Shown here: one piece after another, positions 34,854 to 45,600 of the stretch
Layout of the letters: each line of letters starts with the position of its first letter
Numbering within the stretch: the first letter of the stretch is position 1
Assembly (NCBI GenBank): GCA_036426205.1
Contig: WSYH01002426.1
Coordinates: 1 to 64,000, forward strand
Length of the DNA: 64,000 nt
Source: Ascaphus truei
Taxonomy: Eukaryota; Chordata; Amphibia; Anura; Ascaphidae
Reading direction: 5' to 3'
Notes under the pieces: generated by a model
What the model was told of the DNA's origin: nothing
Databases searched by the model: none
What the model saw: the letters and a program-made list of their open reading frames with translations, nothing else
Program-made: the position numbers and the translations under genes

Positions 34854-35425
34854 ACATACTGGACACCTAACAAGCTCCTATTGAACCCCCAAAATAACCA
34901 CAACATATATATAAGCATATGAGTGTCACAAAGGAGTGCCACTGAGCATGGCAATATATATTTAAAACCAGAGACAGAACGTAAAACACAGACGGAGCTC
35001 AGTGCACATCCAGTGAAACTCATACACGGTACAGTGCCTAAATATACAAGTCTAAATATCTATTAAGTAAAATGGTTTTTTAGTTTGACATTTTTGGCCA
35101 AAATTGTTGTAAGCCCCTGAGCCAACTGCACGGCAGACCACATTTCAGGGGTCCCTAACACTAATATAAATTCTTAATAACCTGTGTAATAACAGGAAGA
35201 ATGATTTATAATAAATCTGTCAATATTAGTTGCAAAGTTCTAAGTCTGACTGAAGCTTTTATTAACCTGTACATTACCAGGAAAAGCACTCTGTATTAGA
35301 TTTGTCACAGCCATACTGCAAGCAAGCAAGTTCCCCTGAGTGGAAGATGCTATGGAGTAAGCCCTCACCCATTTAAATGTGGGAGTGGGTAAGCTTCAAT
35401 TAGGTAGCAGCAAATTTAGCTATAA
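34854..35425. other. unidentified ~570-bp insertion or replacement in ORF2
   Basis: The L1 frame is lost here and resumes at about residue 500 of a normal ORF2, so roughly 1 kb of L1 is missing and ~570 bp of unrelated AT-rich sequence is present. It contains repeated words such as TTAATAACCTGT and TTATTAACCTGT about 110 bp apart. There are no obvious inverted ends or target duplication, and no gene is seen. Confidence 0.5.
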
Positions 35426-37561
35426 TCCATAAGGAGGGTAGAGACCCGCTCCTTTGCGGTAGCTACAGGCCCATCTCCCTGTTAAACACCGATCTCAAAA
35501 TCTACAGTAAGATCCTGGCAAACAGGCTAAACCCCATTCTCCCTAGACTCATACATGTAGATCAAGTAGGTTTTGTGTCTGGAAGACAGGCCTCCGACAA
35601 TACCTGCAAAATTGTGGATATAATTGACCACGTGCATCTCTCTCCGGTTCCAAAGCAATGATTCTGAGCCTTGACGCTGAAAAGGCGTTTGACAGAATCA
35701 AGTGGTCCTTCCTAGACCAAACTTTGCTGAGGTTTGGCTTCTGTGGCCCTTTCCTGGAGGGTGTGAGAGCCCTCTACCAAAACCCAACAGCCTATGTTAA
35801 ACTATCAGGCGGCTTTTCAGAACCAATAAAAATTAGGAACAGGACCAGACAAGGTTGCCCGCTTTCCCCCCTTCTATTCGCCCTAACTATCGAGCCCCTA
35901 GCAGCCACAATCAGAGAAGAAACCAGTATTAAGGGGATCCAAATTGCGGACAGGGAACACAAAATTTCTCTATTCGCTGACGATGTGATTCTGACCCTCG
36001 CCGACCCCCACACATCCCTCCCCAACCTTCAAAGGCTGCTGACCCAATTTGGGTCAGTCTCTGACTATAAAGTGAACATGCACAAGTCAGAAGCCCTGAA
36101 TATATCCCTCCCAGCCCAGACGTGGAAACTCATTCAAGCCAACTATAAATACAAGTGGAGTTCCACCTACATTAAATATCTTGGGGTTAAAATTTCCAAC
36201 TCCTACAATACCCTCTATCAATATAACTACCCCCCCCCCCCCCCCTATTCGATCAGATTAAAAAAGATCTAGAAGCATGGAAAAAACACCAAATTTCATG
36301 GTTCGGGAGAATGGTTGCAGTAAAAATGAACGTCCTCCCAAGGCTATTGTATAATTTCCAAACCCTCCCAATCACGGTGCCACAAGCAGCGCTAAAAAAT
36401 ATTCAATCACTACTCCTCCAATTCATTTGGAATGATAAAAAACCCAGGGTCCCTCGATCAGTGATGCTCTCCTCAAGAGCAAGAGGAGGTGTGGGGGTCT
36501 CCGACATAGCCAAGTACTATCTCGCAGCACAACTGAAGCAGGCTGTAGTTTGGAATTGCGACCCGGCCTCAGCTTCTTGGCTCGAAATAGAGTCGCACCA
36601 CGCGCGCCCCCACTCCCTCCAAGTGGCATTATGGACCACTGGCAGCAGCGGGACTGGACCACAGAGGTTCGACCTAGGAGCAATGAGATGCACGTGGGAC
36701 GTATGGCTTAAAAGCAAAGGGAAGTATGGCCTGGTAGTGTCCCCTTCCCAGCTCACTCCAATCTTTGGGAAACCCAAATTCCCGCCAGGGTGTTCCCCAA
36801 GTCAATTTGACCAATTCCAGAGTCACAATATTAGGATGGTTGCCGATCTGCTGCAGAAGGAGGAGATCTTAACTTACCAGGCGCTAAGGGATAAATTTGT
36901 GATCCAGGATCTCCACCTGTTTAAGTACTTACAAGTCCGTCACTTCCTATTATCATTATCCCCAACCTCCAAATTCCCCTCGCTAACCAGATTTGAATCC
37001 TTATGCATTAAAAACACCTACCAAAGAGGTCTGATCTCCGAGATATATAAAGGAATGGAGCCATCATCCAGTCCACCGAATCACCGTTACATGCAAAAAT
37101 GGTCGGAGGAATTGGGCCTCCTAATAGACCAAGAAGACTGGGAGGAGATTTGTGAGCAAGCCACTAAAACATCAATTTGCACAACAATAAAAGAAAATAT
37201 TTATAAAATGATATTTCAGTGGTACCTGACCCCAGCTAGGCTGAGCCAGGTCTACCCCGGCACACTAGACCTGTGCTGGCGGGGATGTGGTCAAAAGGGG
37301 GACATGGCCCACATTTGGTGGTCATGTCCGGAGATTCAGAGGTACTGGACCATGATTCAGACGCTTGTCTATGAGGTCACGGGACTCCCCCTTCCCCTGG
37401 ATCCTCTGTCCCTGGTGCTGAGCAAACCCATTGAGGACCTCCCGCCGCCAATGTTTAGGCTGATCACGGCCATGCTGACAGCGGCCAGATGCTCTATAGC
37501 AGCCGTCTGGAAACAGATTAAGGCCCCCTCGAGAACTACAGTAATTAGACGAATAAATTAG
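35426..37561 (+). pseudogene. L1 ORF2, reverse transcriptase and Cys-rich C-terminus
   Basis: This part copies L1 RNA at the nicked target. It starts with EGRDPLLCGSYRPISLLN, then reads ILSLDAEKAFDRI, the catalytic Asp box, and RQGCPLSPLLFALTIEPLA. The FADD box at about 35970 replaces the usual YADD. A poly-C run at 36230-36245 shifts the frame; a one-base homopolymer change is the likely cause. Reading continues at about 36250 to 37561 with LPRLLYNFQTLPI and the zinc-like CWRGCG...HIWWSCP motif typical of L1 C-termini. The frame ends in IRRIN. Another shift lies before 35658, in the region of residues DIIDHVH. The protein cannot be made whole from this copy. Confidence 0.9.
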
Positions 37562-37929
37562 GTCATGACTATGGAGAAGCTGACGGCTATGCTCCAAAAG
37601 AAGATGCCTCAGTTTTGGAACACTTGGGACCCCTGGTTAGAGAGATAAAACCCCAAAAAGGCCAACCTCCTGCACCCTTAGAACCCCCCTGACTCCAGAA
37701 GAGAATACCAAGGAAGCCTCTCGGTGAACCACCCCCCCACCTATCCATCCATCTCCCACCCCACCCCACCCCCCACTTGTTTGTCTCCCTCCCTCCCCTC
37801 CCCCTCTTTCTCCCCCCTCTTTCTCTTTCCCCCTAAAGAAAACGGAAAAATGTTATTGGTCACTACATGATTGTATTAAGCTGAAGTGTTATGGGCTCAT
37901 GACATTTCTGTATGTACAGTAATTTGTGA

Positions 37930-37966
37930 ACGTGTCCAATAAAAAAATTGTTACCAAAAAAAAAAC
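37930..37966 (+). terminator. L1 polyadenylation signal and A-tail
   Basis: CCAATAAAAAAATTG is followed by TTACC and a run of A, directly before the right target duplication. This fits the 3' end of an L1 transcript. Confidence 0.8.
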
Positions 37967-37976
37967 CATTCACTGA

Positions 37977-38290
37977 TTCATGTTGTTTTGTCATTCATTC
38001 TTATTCATTGGTGAGTGTGAGGGAGGGGGGGGGGGTGTTGTCAATGATTATGATTAGCAGGAATGTAAATAAATATTTATTTTATTTTATCAGGAACCAA
38101 AAAATACAAATATAAAAATAATCATGAATAATACATAATGCAGTCTTTATTAGGTTCTTCTGGCAGATTGAAATTGGATAAACATTTAGAAAACATTTGT
38201 AAAAAATGGATAAACATGAATAATGCACATTTATATGAATATTATTTAATAAGATATCCTGTAATGTATAATATATATATATATATATAT
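37977..38290. repeat. left arm of the Tc1-like element, after the L1
   Basis: This continues the arm cut at 26681 and matches 14286-14596. It ends in a TA microsatellite (about 38268-38291) that directly precedes the transposase locus. No gene is visible. Confidence 0.65.
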
Positions 38291-38811
38291 AGTAATATTA
38301 TTTTTCCCGTCTGTATCTTGTTCCTCATTCTGTGAACAGTACAGTAGTTCATTGAGAGAGGAGAGGTTTTGTGTACATCATTACTGCTGTTTATATACTG
38401 TACACTTGAGTGTACAAACAGATTAGACTGTACACAACACCCCCCCTCTATCCCAGTGCATCCTTTTTTCCTGCAAAGACAAGAAAACAACAAATCAGTG
38501 CAGTTATGTGCGTACTGTATTATGGCATTGTGTGATGTGTAGTACTACTGTAGATGGCTGGTGCTGCTTTCTCTGGAAATAAAAAAAATGAGCAGTTAGT
38601 AGGCATTCACTGTACTACTGTCAAACTAGTCTATACTGGAACTACTGTATACTGTACTCTGACTACTGTTAAATACTATGTAACCAGGTGGCTGGTGCTG
38701 CTCTCTGTAAAGAAAAAATTGTAACTACTGAATACTCTGACTATTAGGAATGACAAAATCTGTGCCATACTTACCTGTATCATACTGTACTTACAATACT
38801 ACAGTACAGTA

Positions 38812-40708
38812 CTACTTTCCTGATGCTTGCCCATTACGCGCAATCACAATGGGCAACACAGTCGCAATATGGTCTATATATTTATTGCATCGTTCCACGG
38901 TGAGTACATCGTTCCAAAAACTAATTATGCCTTTAAACAACTCGTCCTTTTTGGAGGGTTTCACCACTTTCCGGATATGGTCCTTCAGCTGATGCCAGAC
39001 CATTTCGATCGGATTGAAGTCTGGCGATCTGTCATTGGAAAAATAGGACAATTAGTTTAAGAGATACAGTACATTGTAAAAACAGTGGGGAAAAAATGAG
39101 ACACGGTTACCGCACTTACTCCGCTGGCGTCTTCACCCAGTTGATACCGCGGTCAAGGATATGCGCTGTTGACGCGGTGTGCTTCGGATCGTTGTCCTGA
39201 TAGAAACGGTGACCATCCGGGAACTCGCGTGTGATGTATTGCACTATCTCAGGGACAATGTTGTCTTGGAAGAAAGCTTTATTCATGATTCCTATAGCAA
39301 GAAAAGAAAAGTGCTCAAAAAACTGCACAATAGTACAGTACAGTGCATACAGTAAGGCTACACTAGTAAAGTACATTGCATAAGGCTACATTATATTTTA
39401 TATATTTTACCTTCAAAGATGACAATGCATCGTGGTCCACGCCTAGAGATAGCACCCCACACATGCAGCTTTATGGGGTGTTTTGGCCGCGGCTTCAAAG
39501 ATATGTGGCCTTTTTTGTGAAATGCAAAGGTTGCAAATCTCTCCAGCGACACAGTAGACTCGTCAGTGAAGCTGCAATCCTGGAAAGTTTCTCCACAGTC
39601 GATCCATGCCTGGGCCTGGACCACTCATTTTATTTTGTTTACGTCCCGTATCATGGGGTACGCTCTGTAATGACAAGGAATAAATAATTTTAGCGGTACA
39701 GTACAGTTTCCTAAACAACACTTTTACCTCATGTACTGTCCAGTACTAACCTCACACGTCCATATTTCCATCCAATGCTGCGTCTCATCTTCTTTATGCT
39801 GGTCTCGGATACAGTGAGATTGTGATTTTCCTGCAGAGTGTACAGTATTTGACCCTTAATGCACTCTTCTTATCATTCTCCTCACTTATTTTGTCCACCA
39901 GAAGAGTTGTCTCCCTACAGTGTAAAGAAAAACAAACTATAAATATGCAGCAATATAAAAATATACTGTATACTGTTGTAATATAAATATACAAAATATA
40001 TATACTGTTGTCATATAAATATAAATATGCAAAATATATATACTGTTGTAATATAAATATAAATATGCAAAATACAGTATATACTGTATACTGTTGTAAT
40101 ATAAAAATAAATATACAAAATATATATACTGTTGCAATATAAATATAAATATGCAAAATACAGTATATACTGTATACTGTTGTAATATAAAAATAAATAT
40201 ACAATATATATATACTGTTGTAATATAAATATAAATATGCAAAATAGTGTATATACTGTATACTGTTGTAATATAAAAATAAATATACAATATATATATA
40301 CTGTTGTAATATAAATATAAATATGCAAAATATATATACTGTTGTAATATAAATATAAATATGCAAAATACAGTATATACTGTATACTGTTGTAATATAA
40401 ATATAAATATACAAAATATATATACTGTTGTAATATAAATATTACATACAGTATATAGATCTAGAGTACAATATTTTATATGAAAAAAAAAGTACATTTA
40501 AGTTGTATAAATATACTTACACGTTAGTTACCCTTGGTGCCCTTTTGCGTTCTCTGTTTTTACCGTGTGCATGATAGCTCACGGTGGTTGCTCGCACAAC
40601 GATGCCAGAAGTAGCTAACCAGCGTTGGATAGCTGCAATTCGGTGTCCGCTCGTGTACATCTCGTTAATTCGCATGCTGAGCGCCTTGGAAATCTTCTTA
40701 ACAGGCAT
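38812..40708 (-). CDS. intron-containing Tc1-like transposase
   Basis: Five exons can be joined on the minus strand: 40521-40708, 39751-39914, 39411-39664, 39120-39291 and 38812-39028. Every intron is GT-AG, with acceptors after pyrimidine tracts, and the sum is about 331 residues, the normal Tc1 length. Exon 1 ([21 protein letters not shown]) is the helix-turn-helix that binds inverted repeats. Exon 3 has FTDES (first catalytic Asp) and [19 protein letters not shown]. Exon 4 has [12 protein letters not shown] (second Asp). Exon 5 has [15 protein letters not shown] (Glu). The Asp-Glu spacing counts as 32, where DD34E is usual. Exon 2 carries two apparent one-base losses relative to the other copy, and exon 3 has a TGA at 39625-39627, probably from CGA. 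This copy therefore looks inactive unless the sequence is wrong. Introns are unusual for this superfamily. Confidence 0.85.
39120..39291 (-). CDS. transposase exon 4 with the second catalytic Asp
   Basis: The exon is bounded by the acceptor TTTTCTTGCTATAG before GAATCATG and the donor GCGGA followed by GTAAGTGCGG. Reading from exon 3 gives an uninterrupted phase: GAAG joins GA to make Gly, then [16 protein letters not shown]. It then reads [12 protein letters not shown] and ends in VKTPA, which joins SPDFNPIE across intron 4. The clean phase across both junctions is the strongest evidence that the introns are real. Confidence 0.85.
39950..40440. repeat. AT-rich minisatellite in transposase intron 1
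   Basis: Alternating units of about 38 and 48 bp, each starting TGTTGTAATATAAA and ending ATATAC or ACTGTATAC, fill most of the 606-bp intron. The decayed copy has the same array at 17880-18490, so it belongs to the element. The long minus-strand frames with repeated Tyr/Ile are products of the repeat, not genes. Confidence 0.85.
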
Positions 40709-40969
40709 TGCTGTGAGTAGAAATAAATACAAACACAAGAATGTATATTCGATGTTTAGTCGATGTGTATTCAATGTGCAGGGAATCCACAAAATGGATG
40801 ATGTATTTGTACGTTAATGACTCACATTAGGGTACGCCCACTTTCAACACCTGTACCTCGTCGCCATGCATAAAAGGTTACACACTTTGCATACTGTAGC
40901 CCACCACTCGCTGATCTTTATCTGAACTTGCCCTTGTCCATCCAGATACTGCATTATCCATCTGCTTCC
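40709..40969. promoter_or_regulatory. 261-bp spacer between divergent transposase and BEN genes
   Basis: The two genes start back to back. On the plus strand a TATA-like CATAAAAGG lies at about 40868, some 100 bases before the BEN start at 40970. On the minus strand TTTCTACTCACAG directly precedes CAATGCC, a good splice acceptor just before the transposase ATG. The transposase therefore probably has an upstream untranslated exon, and its promoter may lie nearer to or within the BEN side. A shared bidirectional promoter is an inference. Confidence 0.5.
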
Positions 40970-42411
40970 ATGGATCAACCCCGATTCTACGGACGCAGGA
41001 ACTCACTCGACTCTGCCGTGCCTGTCATGCAGAAAAAGCGAAAGGCGGTTGCCGTTTCCACGCAAAGGCAAAAGCGACAGGCTAAGGCAAATAAAGAAAA
41101 CCTTCTGCTGACCCCAAAGGCTAAGGGTTTTCATAGACGTCAGCCTTATTATGTCAAGAAGAAATACAGTGATGTACTCTCAACGCAAAACGAATGGGAC
41201 CCAACTCATCGAACCCGCAGACCACTTCCTCGCATACGCTTGGACGACTCTGCCGCCGCTGTCCCGGAAATCTTCAGCCCGTCTTCTCCACTCCTCGTCC
41301 TCGACGCTGCCGCCGCCCTCCCGGAAACCCACAGGCCATCTTCTCCAGTTCTATCCGACGACGCTGGTGCCTCTGAAATCCACGGGTCACTTTCTCCTTT
41401 GCTCTTAGACGACGCTGCTTCTCGCCCGTAAATCCAAAGGTCACTTTCTCCATCCCTCTTCGACGACGCTGCCGCTTCTCCTCTACCGGATATCCACAGG
41501 TCACCTCCTCCACCCTTATTCGGGGACGCTGCCACTTCTCTCCATGGAACCCCCATCTCATCCTTCGTTGCACCCATCCACCCAGATGTCCACACGCCAT
41601 GCTGAATGGGATAAGTGTGGATATCCCCAGGAACTCTATTGTGCTGACAAAGATAGATTTGGTTCTGGAGACCATGCTAAATGTGGAGCAACGGATGCTA
41701 CATATGGATCAACGGATGCTAGATATGGATCAACGGATGGATCGCCGGATGGAGAAGATAGACGCTGACATAGCGGGTATACATCATTTGCTCGGTGTTC
41801 ATGCCCCTGTTTCCCCGACGCCGGAGACGGAGGGTGGCATGGATGTGCTGAATGGGAGCATTGACCTCCTTCCATCACCAAGCGCACCCCCTCCACCAGA
41901 AGATGTAATGTACATGTATGCCGTTGAGGAGCACATGACAACCCCGTCAAGACCACGCCAGGAGACAACATGGCGACCAAGACCGGAGGAAAGCTTCCAC
42001 CCAGACAACCTACCATCGCCCGTCGCCTCAAGCACACCCGCTCCCAGAAGACCTACATTCGCGCGCATCGATACGGTGCCCGACATCACCCTGTGCGATC
42101 TGGCACCGGCGCTCAGGGAGAAGTATAGGGTGATGAGTGCTGGTGCTCCCCACAAGTATGCCTTGTTACTTTTTAAGCACCATGTGTCCTACTCTTTGTA
42201 CTGCGACTGGGCCTTCAAAGTGAACTGCGAAGGAAATCGCCTAAAAAAGGCGCTTCCTGCCAATTTAAGAAAGACCATTCTGGAGGAATTGCGGCGCTTT
42301 TATGCAGTTACAGATCTTGTAATGAAAGGCGTTCGAGACTGCATTAATGGCGTTTTGCGCCATGCAAGGAATCGGCCATGGACGGACAATCTGGCGTACT
42401 GTATGGTTTAA
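40970..42411 (+). pseudogene. BEN-domain protein gene divergent from the transposase
   Basis: The start ATGGATCAACCC sits in a fair Kozak context. The first part (40970-41428) is basic, with a likely nuclear signal in KKRKAVAVSTQRQKRQ, followed by ~20-residue repeats around PSSPLLLDDAAA. A TAA at 41429 interrupts the repeats. The same frame then continues with more repeats to about 41603, where the frame shifts by one base. The second part (41599-42411) has a coiled-coil-like stretch of repeated DQRM units, a proline-rich linker, and a C-terminal ~90 residues with NRLKKALPANLRKTILEELRR...GVRDCINGVLR that fits a BEN domain, a DNA-binding and protein-binding fold of chromatin factors. Either a stop plus a shift, or unseen splicing, separates the parts. 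Its role is unknown; an accessory factor of the transposon is possible. Confidence 0.65.
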
Positions 42412-42469
42412 TCACGGGTACTGTAAGACCATACTGTTGTGCTGAACTGTACTGTACATGTTTTGACCT

Positions 42470-43135
42470 GCTGTGCTTAAATAAAGGAGATGTTGTTGTG
42501 TTTTTAACTTGCATTTATACAGAAATGTTTTAATTTGCTGTACACACACAGGACATGCACAATTCCAGTCCCTGAGTGCCACAAACAGGCACGGTTTTCA
42601 AAGGTTTGCCTGAAAACCTGGCCTGTTTGCTGCCCTCGAGGACTGTAGTGGGGCAGGGCTGACTGACTGTTTTGCACACCATCCCACTGTACTGCATATG
42701 TTTCTTTAATAAAGGAGATGTTGTGTTTTGTAAACTGTATTTTATGAATAAAGATTTTTTTAAATCACAGGTAAGACCATACGGTTGTACGGTAGTGTAC
42801 ATGTTTTGACCTGCTGTACTGTATTTAAATAAAGGAGATGTTGTGGGTTTTACTGTAACTGGTATTAATAAAAAAATGTTTGTACGTTTTAACTTGCATG
42901 TACTGTATACAGAAATGTTTTAACTTGCTGCACACAGGACATGCACAATTCCAGTCCCTGAGTGCCGCAAACAGGCACGGTTTTCAAAGGTTTGCCTGAA
43001 AACCTGACCTGTTTGCTGCCCTCGAGGACTGTAGTGGTGCAGACTGTTTTGCACACCATCCAACTGTATGTGTTTTGCCTTGCCGTTCTTTAATAAAGGA
43101 GAGGTTGCATTTTGTATATTTTATGAATAAAGAAT
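42470..43135 (+). repeat. tandemly duplicated 3' UTR with several AATAAA signals
   Basis: After the BEN stop, a block of ~300 bp is present twice (about 42476-42755 and 42829-43130). It has TTAAATAAAGGAGATGTTGTG, CAATTCCAGTCCCTGAGTGCC and CTCGAGGACTGTAGTGG in the same order each time. Each copy holds at least two AATAAA signals. This looks like a duplicated transcript end of the BEN gene. Confidence 0.7.
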
Positions 43136-44009
43136 TTGTTTTTACTTTCTATGCATAAATGTTTTCACTACTGTAGCAGTAAAACATACACCTGTTGATG
43201 TTTTGAATTGCTGTGCACTTAAAATGTTCTACATTTTGCAGTATTTGTAAATAAATGTTTTTGTACTTACTCCACCAATAAAAGAACATGTTGATTTGTT
43301 TTACATTGTTCCATTGGCTCCTTTGATACCGCAACAAAATACAGTGTTTCTAGAATGTACACTACTGTCCAGGCATACTGTACTGTATACTGCAGGCATT
43401 CTCAGTACTGTAATACATGTAGAATAAATGCTTAGTTTTTATTTTTTCGGGTTTATTACACAGTATACTGTATATAAAAAAAAGTATTGTATACTGTACG
43501 GCCGGAAAACATCAGCATACTGTTTCAGGTCCATTATTCTATCATAATCACTAACAACGGCCACTAAACTGTAGACTCCGGTACGTGGGTTTTTAAATCC
43601 GATTCAGCAATGTGCAGGCATTGTTACACAAAGCGATATTATCCATCGAAATTCCTCCATTTGCCATTTTCCACAAAGTTTTCTTTTCTGAGGAAAGAAA
43701 AAAGTAAAAGTTTTACTGTAATGGTCCGTCCCACAGTCAGTCCCACCAATAATTTTCTCGGGGGCATCTCCTGTTCATATGCGCATGTGCCTACCGTCTA
43801 TGTGATGACACGCATATGCGTTTCAAGAAGGTTCCAATGCGCATGCGCCTAGCGTTCCACCAATTGTTCAGTATCTGCAGCACAGTACTGGAGAAGCCGC
43901 TCAGCCAATAATATTGCTTACAGGAGAATCACTTGACTTTTGAATCGCTCCGATATTGATACTGTATTGTCAAAATAAAAAAACACAGAAAATAATACGG
44001 CAACAATAC
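43136..44009. other. AT-rich stretch with TACTGTA words, no clear gene
   Basis: The base composition and TACTGTAC-like words resemble the transposase introns, so it probably still belongs to the element. On the minus strand a strong splice-acceptor context (TTTTTTCTTTCCTCAG) lies near 43693 and could serve the exon at 44010-44309. The downstream reading is closed after a short distance. Confidence 0.35.
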
Positions 44010-44309
44010 TCACCATAGAATTTCCCATTCAGCTGGCACTGGCGCTGGCGCCGGACCACTACCAGTCCAGTGTTCTTGATCATCCACGTCGATAGTTTGC
44101 AGCGGGAATAGTTCACCTGTAGTCAGCTGATGAGGCTGGAAATTGCTTAGGTACATGCAAGCTTGATCGAAACTGCACGAGAAATCCGGCTCAGGCTTGC
44201 TGGATAGACAGCAAGGGTTGTCACTGACGGTGGGACCGTTATTGGAAGCCGGTGCTGGTGCTGGTGCATTGCTTGGCAGCGACTGTCGTTTCTTAGTTGG
44301 TTTTAACAT
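44010..44309 (-). CDS. unrecognised exon-like frame, convergent with the BEN gene
   Basis: The frame starts MLKPTKKRQSLPSN and is rich in Ala/Pro (APAPAPAS and GPAPAPVPAEW) and acidic residues. I do not recognise a domain. It ends at a good donor (CTATG followed by GTGAGTATT at about 44015), and upstream the frame remains open through GKRRKV to an acceptor-like CATGCAG near 44330. It therefore looks like an internal exon, not a complete gene. It may be a third gene of the transposon or a chance frame. Joining the nearest downstream acceptor gives an immediate stop, so the structure is unresolved. Confidence 0.35.
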   Translation of the reverse strand: MLKPTKKRQSLPSNAPAPAPASNNGPTVSDNPCCLSSKPEPDFSCSFDQACMYLSNFQPHQLTTGELFPLQTIDVDDQEHWTGSGPAPAPVPAEWEILW

Positions 44310-45600
44310 GACCTTTCGCCTTTTGCCGTCTGCATGATCATAGATACAGGAAAAAGCCGTTGATACAAACCAATACCCTCCAACAAATTGTGGCTCAATA
44401 CGATAAAAACAGGGATCGCCACATAACCTTTTCCTTATTGCACGCTTCCACGTATGAGGAGCTGGCGAAAATTTGTAAAGTCATAGTTTTCGATAAAATA
44501 CTGCTAAATTTGAACAACTGTTGCCATCTTATCATCTGTTGCATTAATCGCGGCCCATATCAAATACACGTAACTTCTGTCGGGTTTTTGGAAAACGGGC
44601 TGCACTTGAATACTCATGGCGACGGCTGTCTGGAGAATACTGTAACAGAAACTGGTCTTTGTCTTTCTTTAATATGAAAAGCCTAAATTGATACATTTTT
44701 GTAACCTCTTCCTTCAGTCTCAAGGCCAATTTACAATGGCACACTGTGGTACAGTATCTTTTTTAAACGAAACACCTGCAAGCTGACACATTACTGAAGC
44801 GCATGCGCATTACAATTCATGAATATCTGCCATCTGGCGGACACGCGAAGAATTGCAACCTATTAAATCCGAACCATTCTCAATAAACGCATCAACTGCG
44901 CGTCAACCGCGCATGACCTACGCATGACCCTTGGCTGAGAATGCAAAATGAATGTAGCATGCTCCCGTTGAAGTACGTCGCATTCCAGGAAAAAGCCAGG
45001 GAAAAAACAGCGATGTGTTAGAATAAAATGAGCCGCAGCAGTATCCTCTATATTTAACCCTATGCACAAGACACACCCACAAATGAGAGATGACTCCCAA
45101 TTCACCCCTTCCTGGCAAACCCATTCTAGATTACACAGCAATTTTTACAATAACCACTGCTTATGGACACCTTTGGAAAAAATAAATGGTTAAAAGTTAT
45201 AACATACATCACATATTCAGTTAATAGACAAATGATTTTGTATAAGACTTCACACTAATGTCTTGCTTTATATAATCTCTTTGCACAGTGCTGAGCACAT
45301 GGTCAGCTTTATATTTTTAAGGACACTGCATTTGACTAAGGAATTTTTTTTTTTTTATATATATATAAGCCTTGTTCCCGGGCAAAAAGCCATCTTGTTT
45401 CTGGGCGTTTCGCCAATTGACCCTGAACAGATAAGATAACGGCACACAAGCTTCTTCCTGAAAAATAATAATTATTGGATTGGAACTTTTGCTTAAAGTT
45501 TAAATACATGGAGCTTTATCCAGAGCCCTAAGAACTACATTTTTTATGCCCTCTCAAAAATTAAATAGCGGGCTTTTATATAGCTGAGGTTATATAACTT
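44310..45600. other. stretch without a supported gene
   Basis: Short frames occur on both strands (for example plus 44360-44677) without recognisable domains. Poly-T and TA tracts lie at about 45340-45367. I see no RNA gene, inverted terminus or repeat relation to the rest of the window. Confidence 0.4.

Larger units (their letters stand above)
26682..37966 (+). mobile_element. L1-type LINE, near full length, with nested insertions
   Basis: The element has a short 5' leader starting AGACTTCCGGTCACG, ORF1, a long pyrimidine-rich spacer, a broken ORF2, and a 3' end with AATAAA followed by an A-run. It is flanked by CATTCACTGA at 26672-26681 and 37967-37976, and the uninterrupted site is visible at 14270-14285. 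Without the PLE (30290-34604) it would be about 7 kb. It lies on the plus strand within the non-coding arm of the Tc1-like element. Confidence 0.9.

Noticed and set aside
39794..40497. Long minus-strand frames rich in Tyr and Ile
   Set aside because: They are translations of the AT-rich minisatellite in transposase intron 1. The repeated YIYITTVY pattern follows the DNA unit, and no start context or domain is present.
40509..40524. Exon 1 of the transposase ending at the in-frame stop after TNV
   Set aside because: A strong donor (GTAAGTATA) precedes that stop, and the remaining Tc1 domains follow in spliced exons, so the stop is intronic.
41544..41768. Separate small gene in the BEN region with repeated TDATYGSTDARYG words
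   Set aside because: It is a shadow of the coiled-coil repeats read in the BEN frame.
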